Shown: one piece after another, positions 46,434 through 52,215 of the stretch | Numbering within the stretch: position 1 is the first letter of the stretch | Layout: each line of letters starts with the position of its first letter | NCBI GenBank assembly: GCA_009787405.1 | Contig: WRGA01000115.1 | Location: 1 to 52,215 of the forward strand | Direction: 5' to 3' | Source of the DNA: Candidatus Azobacteroides sp. | GTDB taxonomy: Bacteria; Bacteroidota; Bacteroidia; Bacteroidales; WRGA01 | Length of the DNA: 52,215 nt | Made by a program: the position numbers and the translations under genes | The notes under the pieces: generated by a model | Seen by the model: the letters and a program-made list of their open reading frames with translations, nothing else | What the model was told of the DNA's origin: nothing | Databases searched by the model: none

Positions 46434-46445
46434 GAATAATATATA

Positions 46446-46522
46446 ATGATTATCGAATGTTGTACCTACCTATCCGTGTAGGAGGGTATAAAAAATATTT
46501 TGATATTCATAAAAATATTCGT
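46446..46522. mobile_element. Truncated ATGATTATCG element at the start of the regulator gene
   Basis: ATGATTATCGAATGTTGTAC and the following CTACCTATCC...TATAAAAAATAT...AAATATTCG match the left arm of the MITE-like element at 2998 (there ...GTAAAAAATGTATTATTCG). No right arm is present. The TTG start of the regulator gene (46500) lies inside it. Confidence 0.62.
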
Positions 46523-47978
46523 TCTTATTCTATGTGCAATTATTGTGGTTTGTCATTCCTGCGACAGGAATAAGGCTGAGGATATTATTTCCTCAGCCGA
46601 AGCTGTCGTTTCTGAAAATCCTGACAGCGCTTTATTGATTTTACAAAAAATTAAATCTCCAGAAAATCTTCCCGATTCGACTCATGCTCACTATTGGATC
46701 GTTTACGGGCAAGCTGATTATAATGCTTCTCGTTCTATGGCCGATGATTCGATGCTTCTTTTTTCAATGAAATATTATACAGATACTAAGAATGTTAAAA
46801 AACAAATCCAATCATATCGTCTTGCAGCACAATATAAATGGTGGAAAAGGCATAAAGAAGATGCTTACGATTTATTGGAAACCGGGTTACGTGTTGCCGA
46901 ATCCGTTAAAGATACCGATGCTATGGTTAATCTTTACCAGTCATTATCTAATTTATCCGAAAAAGATTATGATATAGAGCGGTCTCTCATTTATACTAAA
47001 AAATTAATTGAACTGGATTCATTATCTTCAAAATATGCTGAATATTATTCTGATTTAGGGGATATATATTTTTATCGGAATCAAAAAGACTCATCATTGG
47101 CCGCTTTTGAAAAAGGACTCCATATCGCTGAAGAGAGAAAAACAACAGCTACTCATTCATACTATAATATGCTTCGAGACTATGCTGATGCACTCAATGA
47201 GTTCGGGGAATCTCAAAAAGCAATCAAATATCAAAAAAACGCGCTGAATTTTTATATTAAAAACAAATACGACGAAGAATCTTTGTCGTATTTTTCCTTA
47301 TCTATTTATTATTTAAATATTCATCAAATAGATTCCGCCGACTATTATATGAATTTAGCGGAACGATCCCGTCCGGAATATTTTAAAGATGATCTTGCGC
47401 TTGGTAACTATTATATCGTTCAAAGAATTCTGTTAGATTATGCGACTAAAGGCCGGTATGGCATCAGAAATATCGCTCTGTTTTCCAACTATTTTTTTGC
47501 CGACTATATGGATAAAGAAAAATCAATCATAGAAAAATCAAAAACTAAACTATACTTAGAACAACGTAATTTAAATCTTAAAATAGAAAAACAAAAAACA
47601 GGAATCATTTTACTGATTATTTCCATCACTCTTATTCTTACCATAGGAATCTCATTTTATTCTTATCGCAAAAAAGAGCGGAAAATAATTCAAAAAGAGG
47701 AAGAATTAGAGACTATCAATCGTTTATTATCTACGGCTACCAACAATAACGATAAAGACAACCGTTTTTTTAAACGGATTCTTTTACAGCAATTAGGAAT
47801 TATTCGTTTGGCGGCAACATCTTCTACTGCACAAAATCAAGATTTTTTGCAACAGATGACGCGAATTACCAATAAAGATGTACCTATCGACACGTTATTG
47901 GTATGGGATGATTTATATCAAGTGATTGACTCGATCTATGATAGTTTCTATTCGAAACTAATTGCAAAGTTACGGTGA
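46500..47978 (+). CDS. TPR-type membrane regulator, main part (frameshifted)
   Basis: 492 residues. An N-terminal signal/lipoprotein-like segment (VVCHSC near 20), a TPR superhelix (about 30-320; SENPDSALLILQKIKS, SLAAFEKGLHIAEE), one transmembrane helix (about 360-382) and a cytosolic coiled coil. This is the architecture of Bacteroides TPR regulators that carry a C-terminal LuxR-like HTH. Here the HTH sits in the next frame (47962-48156), so one base is extra around 47960-47970. The start is TTG 46500; there is no ATG before residue 80, and AGGAGG lies 14 bases upstream inside a repeat, so the 5' end may be rearranged. Confidence 0.75.
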   Translation: MIFIKIFVLILCAIIVVCHSCDRNKAEDIISSAEAVVSENPDSALLILQKIKSPENLPDSTHAHYWIVYGQADYNASRSMADDSMLLFSMKYYTDTKNVKKQIQSYRLAAQYKWWKRHKEDAYDLLETGLRVAESVKDTDAMVNLYQSLSNLSEKDYDIERSLIYTKKLIELDSLSSKYAEYYSDLGDIYFYRNQKDSSLAAFEKGLHIAEERKTTATHSYYNMLRDYADALNEFGESQKAIKYQKNALNFYIKNKYDEESLSYFSLSIYYLNIHQIDSADYYMNLAERSRPEYFKDDLALGNYYIVQRILLDYATKGRYGIRNIALFSNYFFADYMDKEKSIIEKSKTKLYLEQRNLNLKIEKQKTGIILLIISITLILTIGISFYSYRKKERKIIQKEEELETINRLLSTATNNNDKDNRFFKRILLQQLGIIRLAATSSTAQNQDFLQQMTRITNKDVPIDTLLVWDDLYQVIDSIYDSFYSKLIAKLR

Positions 47979-48156
47979 TATCCTTGCAGAAAAGGATATT
48001 CAATTATGCTGTCTTTTAACGGCCGATTTTTCTACCAAAGAAATTAGCGTGGTTACCCGGCAAAGTGTAAGAACCGTATATCAACGAAAAACGACAATAA
48101 GACAAAAATTGAACTTGGATGAAAAAGAAAATATCGTAGATTTTTTAACTCGTTAA
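47962..48156 (+). CDS. HTH domain of the TPR regulator (split off by frameshift)
   Basis: The frame that continues the regulator. It holds a LuxR/GerE-like helix-turn-helix (KDIQLCCLLTADFSTKEISV, then VTRQSVRTVYQRKTTIRQKL). In related Bacteroides proteins this region follows directly on an FYxKLxxxYGDIL segment. Dropping one G near 47966 would give FYSKLIQSYGDIL without a break, so this is one gene with a +1 change, not two. The possible start here is only a TTG. The DNA-binding part would be lost unless ribosomes shift. Confidence 0.7.
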   Translation: MQSYGDILAEKDIQLCCLLTADFSTKEISVVTRQSVRTVYQRKTTIRQKLNLDEKENIVDFLTR

Positions 48157-48212
48157 TTCAACGGATATAAATCAATAAGTGATACAAAGTTCAAAAATTT
48201 TATTATATATCC

Positions 48213-48362
48213 CTACTTTCTAATAATACAAATAGGTTTCCATCCTCCATATAACTCGCCGGACGTATTATCATCAAGCACTTCTATGCTTACACTCTCA
48301 TTTTTCAGAATATCCATTAGTGATACTGATTTGATAAGTTTGTCTAATTTTTTATTATTCAT
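48213..48362 (-). CDS. Small peptide (49 residues), possible secreted or modified peptide precursor
   Basis: An intact 50-codon frame. The N-terminal part is a charged helix (MNNKKLDKLIKSVSLMDILK) followed by an acidic stretch, then GELYGGWKPICIIRK at the end. The shape (leader-like helix, Gly-Gly, short core with one Cys and a Trp) resembles Bacteroidota RiPP precursors or GG-leader peptides, but I recognise no exact family and no modifying enzyme is in the window. It lies 72 bases after the receptor gene on the same strand and may be in its operon. Confidence 0.4.
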   Translation of the reverse strand: MNNKKLDKLIKSVSLMDILKNESVSIEVLDDNTSGELYGGWKPICIIRK

Positions 48363-48434
48363 AATAAATTACATTTATTGCCAGCTTACTCTTTTCAGGA
48401 TTTTCAGCATTCTCCTTTTTTTCTATGCTAAACT

Positions 48435-50765
48435 CTATTTACTATATTTTTTCCCGGATAAAATGCCGGAATTAGTATCTTCATTTTGAATGGATCTGCC
48501 TTTGGTGTTATATTTTCTGCCGAAGTTTAAATTCATTGAAAAATTAACAATAAACAATTGCTTTAATTTATCTGAATAAGCCGATTGTTCACTATATATT
48601 AAAGAAGAGAGCAATTTTGTTTTCAAATCATAATTTTTTGAAAACGGGTTTATAGCCCTGGCTGAAATACTCCATCGATCGGTGTTATAGCCGATCAGGA
48701 TGGTATGAAGGCGTTCTCCATAAGTGATCGTTTCTCCCCACAGGTCGTTATTGCGGGTATTCATCTCCGCTGTTAAACTCCAGTTTTTATACATGGCCGT
48801 TAAACTTCCTTTTATGCCAAAATAGGAGTACGTATGCGTATACTCGATTCCTTCGCTGATGTAACGATTAAACCAGGGAGTAACACTAACAGCTATATAA
48901 TCGCATGGTTGCAGCTGCGGGGTTAAACGAAACATTAAGCGATGAAATCCTTTTTGATTTTCATTGCTCCTGATAAATATTCCGTCTTCATAGGTTATAC
49001 TTTCCATGACCGGTTTATAATCATAGCTATAGGAGGAAAATAACTCCAACGCGAATATTCCCTTTGTCCAATTCGCAGATATAGCATTGCTGAAATATGT
49101 TACCGACTTTAACGCGGGATTTCCCCGTTTTATTTGCAATGAGTCAATCGTCTGCTCGACATCATTCAAATCAGATAATGAAGGGGAATATCCTGATACA
49201 TAGGCATTATACCGGAGAAAAAGATGATTGTCGGCATGATAAGCCACACGAAAAGTCGGACGAAAAATATATTTTTCATCATGAAACCTGTCCTGACTGT
49301 TATAGGTTCTCATTCCTCCAAGTCCGAAAGTATAATTCAGTTTGTTAAAATTCAATTGATATTCAATATAGGCATAGGTTTCGGCAGTATTCATATCTAC
49401 CAAGGCATTAGTGTCGCCGGTGTAATTATTTTTGAGGTAGGATTGAGTATGTTTTATTCCTCCCGATATTTTTCCGTTTTTTAATGTCTTCTCATAGTCG
49501 GCTTCCCCAATCAGGGAGTATTTGTCTCCCATGATGTGAGAATAGATATCGGTCGTTATTTCATCGCCTCTGTTCTCCTGATAAATACGCGAATTCTCCG
49601 TATTAATATAGGTGCCTACAATATTAAATATTAATTGTTGGTTGTTTTTTAATTTTTGCAGATAGTAAATATCCAATGCAGGGCTTTCCGAGAAGGTAGA
49701 GGAGTGATCGTAAATGTTAAGTTTTTCGGCATTTTGTAGGATATAACTCACTCTGTCTCCTAATTCATTCGGTGTATTATCATCTGTATATCTGAATTTA
49801 ACATTAAATAAATAATTGTCATTATTCTGCAAGTTATAATTCAAGGATAAATCAATATTATCATATTTAAATTTAGTAGGTTCTCCGCTTTCTATCCGCT
49901 CCAAACTTTGATCCGGAAAATTAAATATCTCCTTGTTTTCCCTTGTCCATTTGAGGCCTCTGCTTTCCCAATAGATATTGGTACTGAATTCTGATTTTTT
50001 ATGATTATATTTTGCAGCCACAAAATTTTCGCCAAACCTTACATCAGATACGGCATTCATTAAATTAACGGCGATATTGCCTCCTGATTCTTTTTTCCGG
50101 GTGATAAAATCAAGGACAATCGAGGCATTTTGATACCGTAAGCCCGGATTGTCATAATAGTCGATCCGTAAAATATCATTCGGAAGAAGTGCCGCAATAT
50201 CTGTTTTTGAGGCCTGCACTCCATTTATTCGTAATTGCAATTCCCCTCCGTCAACAGAGGTAATGCTGTTATCAACAGGATTGATGACCACACGGGGCAG
50301 TTGAAGGTTGCGAAGTAATGCAATCCCGGTATTTGCGGCTTTGGTCTGTAGGGGCGAGGGAAAAATGACTTGTTTGTCGGCCTTCCTTATCACAGGGCCG
50401 GCGGAAACAACAACGTCATCAAGCATTACAGCCGACGGTGCAAGATTGATATTCCCGATGTTTACACTTTTATCTATATTTTCAAGTAAAATAAATGATG
50501 TGGCATATCCTACAAAACTTGCCGAAATAATATAATTTCCTTCCGCTATATTATTGATTGAAAATTTACCTTCTTTATCAGACCGGGTTCCCTTTACAAA
50601 CGATGAATCCTGACGCAATAAGGATATGTTCACAGATTCTATCGGCAAATTCTTTTCAATATCCGATACGGATCCTTCTATTCTTATTTGAGCAGACAGT
50701 GAAAAACAACCCATAAGGAGAAGAAGAGTCATCAGTATGTTTTTAAGTTGCAATAAATTCGTCAT
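48435..50765 (-). CDS. TonB-receptor-like outer-membrane protein
   Basis: 776 residues from ATG 50765. Signal peptide (about 1-26, FSLSAQ), a carboxypeptidase-D-regulatory-like beta domain (about 27-105; IRIEGSVSDIEKNLPIESVN), a plug-like domain (about 110-215; LQLRINGVQASKTDIAALLP) and a large barrel of the OMP_b-brl_3 type. It is related to TonB receptors, but no SusD partner follows. The frame reaches GTG 50789; the ATG at 50765 is directly before the signal peptide. In Bacteroides such receptors often lie beside TPR/HTH regulators of the type encoded here on the other strand. Ligand unknown. Confidence 0.88.
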   Translation of the reverse strand: MTNLLQLKNILMTLLLLMGCFSLSAQIRIEGSVSDIEKNLPIESVNISLLRQDSSFVKGTRSDKEGKFSINNIAEGNYIISASFVGYATSFILLENIDKSVNIGNINLAPSAVMLDDVVVSAGPVIRKADKQVIFPSPLQTKAANTGIALLRNLQLPRVVINPVDNSITSVDGGELQLRINGVQASKTDIAALLPNDILRIDYYDNPGLRYQNASIVLDFITRKKESGGNIAVNLMNAVSDVRFGENFVAAKYNHKKSEFSTNIYWESRGLKWTRENKEIFNFPDQSLERIESGEPTKFKYDNIDLSLNYNLQNNDNYLFNVKFRYTDDNTPNELGDRVSYILQNAEKLNIYDHSSTFSESPALDIYYLQKLKNNQQLIFNIVGTYINTENSRIYQENRGDEITTDIYSHIMGDKYSLIGEADYEKTLKNGKISGGIKHTQSYLKNNYTGDTNALVDMNTAETYAYIEYQLNFNKLNYTFGLGGMRTYNSQDRFHDEKYIFRPTFRVAYHADNHLFLRYNAYVSGYSPSLSDLNDVEQTIDSLQIKRGNPALKSVTYFSNAISANWTKGIFALELFSSYSYDYKPVMESITYEDGIFIRSNENQKGFHRLMFRLTPQLQPCDYIAVSVTPWFNRYISEGIEYTHTYSYFGIKGSLTAMYKNWSLTAEMNTRNNDLWGETITYGERLHTILIGYNTDRWSISARAINPFSKNYDLKTKLLSSLIYSEQSAYSDKLKQLFIVNFSMNLNFGRKYNTKGRSIQNEDTNSGILSGKKYSK

Positions 50766-51112
50766 TGTTCTAAATTTTTTTATTCGCACCGCGAATTTAA
50801 AAACAGAACGTGACTTATTGATTTATATTTTGAAGTATTTAGTATGCATATCATTTTATAAACAGGTGTATATCAAATATATACAAGAATAGATTCAGGA
50901 AAAAGTTTATATTTTACAAAAACGGATTTATATCCATTGAATGAACAATCGAAAAAGTCTGTGATATTTTCTTTAACAGCCAATATCTTATTTTATTATA
51001 ACAAAAACTCGCGAACAATGGAGGGTACAAGCACCATCGGCACATTCTCCGTCACCTTCTGATCAAGACATTCCCGAGTTCGGCGCAACAGGAAGTCGGC
51101 CTACGGCCGGTA

Positions 51113-51180
51113 ACACGCCGTAGGCATGAAACCCGGATAACCCCGAGTAAGCCGACAAGCGCAGCTCGGGGTGAAGAAAA
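51113..51180. repeat. GC-rich dispersed repeat, copy 1
   Basis: CACGCCGTAGGCATGAAACC through CAGCTCGGGGTGAAG. A related copy, about three quarters alike, lies at 51972-52035. Confidence 0.65.
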
Positions 51181-51453
51181 CCTATCCATATCTCAACCCC
51201 GTAGCAGGTTGAATTCATTCCCCGAGCTGCGCTACGACGATAAATCGGGATAAACTTTGAAGGGGTTCTATGTCCTTGTGATTGTTCTTTTTATTATGTC
51301 GGATTGTCGGACAACATGTCTTTCCGGATAAACAAGAGGAGGGACAGCATATCCGCCTCGGCGAAGGCATCGCTTTAGTAAAGATTTTCAAGAATTTAAG
51401 GATTACTTGATGAAGAAGATCGTTTGATATTTAATATTATTGAATATTTATTT

Positions 51454-51461
51454 TACTTTTG
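51454..51461 (+). promoter_or_regulatory. Promoter -7 box (TACTTTTG) of the VapD-like locus
   Basis: TACTTTTG lies 26 bases before the ATG at 51488. No TTG at the usual -33 distance. Confidence 0.5.
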
Positions 51462-51487
51462 TATTTGAATTTTAAAGATTTATCGCA

Positions 51488-51661
51488 ATGAAAAAAGGAG
51501 ATAAAGCAAGAGTTTCTCCGAAGTTGACAGGAGAATCGGAATGGATAGAAGGTGAGGTTATCGACATTGAAAAAAATCCATTCAAAGGAATCGTGATTGC
51601 CATTAAGGACAAATTAGGCAGAATTTTTTTTGGAGAAGAAAAATATTTTTTGTCCGTATGA
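51488..51661 (+). CDS. Small KOW/SH3-like protein upstream of vapD
   Basis: 57 residues, MKKGDKARVSPKLTGES... to KYFLSV. The sequence KKGDKARVSP, WIEGEVIDI and GIVIAIKDKLGRIFFGEEKY suggests a small five-stranded SH3/KOW-like barrel. Basic at the start and acidic at the end. The VapD-like frame follows after 33 bases, so it could be the partner (antitoxin-like) of VapD; this is inferred from position only. Has its own promoter box at 51454. Confidence 0.65.
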   Translation: MKKGDKARVSPKLTGESEWIEGEVIDIEKNPFKGIVIAIKDKLGRIFFGEEKYFLSV

Positions 51662-51694
51662 TGATATTTATAATTAGATAACTTATTAATTATC

Positions 51695-51832
51695 ATGTAT
51701 GCAATAGCTTTTGATCTGGTTGTTGCTGACCTTAAGGAATATTACGGTGAACCATATAACAATGCCTATTTTGAAATAAAAATGGTACCCCTGCCGAGAT
51801 GGACATGTTGTCCGTCCTCTTTTTTTATTTAA
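51695..51832 (+). pseudogene. vapD: Truncated VapD-like endoribonuclease gene
   Basis: The first 29 residues ([20 protein letters not shown] and NNAYFEIK) fit the start of VapD, a small Cas2-like endoribonuclease of about 95 residues. After residue 29 the frame runs into the dispersed repeat GAGATGGACATGTTGTCCG and stops at 45 residues, so the catalytic fold is incomplete. I do not see the rest of vapD downstream. The gene was probably broken by gain of the repeat. Confidence 0.7.
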
Positions 51833-51849
51833 AAGAACTTGCAGTCTGT
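51803..51849. repeat. Double-hairpin repeat unit, copy 2, inside vapD
   Basis: ACATGTTGTCCGTC, about 14 bases, then AAAAGAACTTGCAGTCTG; same order as 127-172. Its left edge falls at the point where VapD similarity ends. Confidence 0.6.
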
Positions 51850-52215
51850 CAACAAAATTTCGATCTATTCCCTCTGACTTTGACACTTCAAAAAGTGCTA
51901 TTTTTTTTAATTGGGTAATAATCAATGGTTTATAAATTTTGCAACATCAATTTGGGTGACCCGACATGAAATAACGCCGCAGGCGTGAAACATGGATAAC
52001 CTCGTACAAGCGTAGCGCAGTGCGGGGTGAGGAAGTCCCCGCGAGTATGGAACTCCGAACGGAGTTCAACGTAATACGCTGATGTACAGTACTATATATT
52101 GAACTGCTACGCAGTTCTAAGGAGTGAGAGGTACATTAACAACCCCAAGCTGCACTACGTTTGCATGGGGTTATCAATGTTAAAGTCCATACGGACTTTT
52201 TTAGGGTGACGCATT
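51850..52215. other. Gene-free right end with GC-rich repeats
   Basis: No gene seen. It includes the repeat at 51972-52035, small hairpins such as GAACTCCGAACGGAGTTC (52050-52067) and GAACTGCTACGCAGTTC (52100-52116), and GTCCATACGGAC (52185-52196). A minus-strand frame at 51686-51925 is antisense to vapD and repeat and is not a gene. Confidence 0.55.
51972..52035. repeat. GC-rich dispersed repeat, copy 2
   Basis: AACGCCGCAGGCGTGAAACA followed by GGATAACC and ...GCGCAGTGCGGGGTGAGGAAG, similar to 51113-51180 in order and length. Confidence 0.62.

Larger units (their letters stand above)
50766..51487. other. Gene-free region with GC-rich palindromes
   Basis: No gene seen. It contains a GC-rich repeat (51113-51180), a hairpin with 14-bp perfect arms AGCGCAGCTCGGGG (51158-51171) and CCCCGAGCTGCGCT (51220-51233), and TCGGACAACATGTC (51307-51320). 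Confidence 0.6.

Noticed and set aside
51686-51925. 79-codon minus-strand frame at the VapD-like locus
   Set aside because: It is the reverse of the vapD remnant and of repeat sequence.

Overview
The window is chromosomal DNA from a member of the Bacteroidota, most likely order Bacteroidales. The evidence is the Bacteroidetes-type promoter element (TAnnTTTG, sometimes with TTG/TTTG about 19 bases upstream), a type IX secretion core operon (porP-gldK-gldL-gldM-gldN), an Hc1-like histone, a Bacteroidota-type lipoprotein N-acyltransferase (Lnb/DUF4105), two TonB-receptor-like outer-membrane proteins and a TPR/HTH regulator of the Bacteroides type. I cannot fix the genus. I saw no rRNA, tRNA or CRISPR array.

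Layout. 1-549: gene-free, palindromic repeats. 550-1861: tatA-tatC and an Hc1-like protein. 2049-6600 (minus): endonuclease IV, M16 peptidase, cyclophilin and GAPDH, interrupted by a MITE-like element. 6841-8402 (minus): an outer-membrane barrel and an FN3-like lipoprotein. 8628-10220 (minus): a penicillin-binding-protein-like serine hydrolase and a 57-residue membrane protein. 10221-11712: about 1.5 kb of nested palindromic elements. 11713-17618 (minus): gyrB, an OprB-like porin, a LuxR-type regulator overlapping a hemerythrin protein, and a DUF4143 ATPase. 18231-20079: lnb and mnmD. 20300-28589: the T9SS operon, followed by an M20 deacylase and an odd SDR protein. 29025-35271 (minus): TonB receptor, ppk1, dGTPase. 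35477-37649: a barrel protein, a phosphodiesterase and panB. 37799-40833 (minus): an AT-rich acyltransferase with a striking nested palindrome in front of it, a small unknown gene and a transglutaminase-like protein. 41231-45184: metG and a divergent ABC exporter. 45351-46433: a pentapeptide-repeat protein with a young 30-bp array. 46500-50765: a frameshifted TPR/HTH regulator facing a TonB-like receptor and a 49-residue peptide. 51488-51832: a two-gene VapD-like locus in which vapD is cut short by a dispersed repeat.

How parts work together. PorP/GldKLMN form the T9SS motor and ring that exports CTD proteins; Lnb would finish lipoproteins such as GldK. The hemerythrin/LuxR pair looks like a diiron-linked regulatory unit, because the receiver-like domain of the regulator lacks the phospho-acceptor Asp. 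The regulator/receptor/peptide group at 46.5-50.8 kb is the most promising candidate for an undescribed small system.

The window is also rich in dispersed, structured, non-coding repeats. At least six families can be seen: a MITE-like element with ATGATTATCGG ends, two copies of which are bounded by 8-bp direct repeats; an AAACGCCAAG palindrome that sits just left of that element at three loci; GTCCC-CGGC-GGGAC hairpin units; CCCTTAGCAG-ended elements; GGACATGTTGTCC units; and GC-rich units near the right end. All comparisons are by eye; no database search was run.
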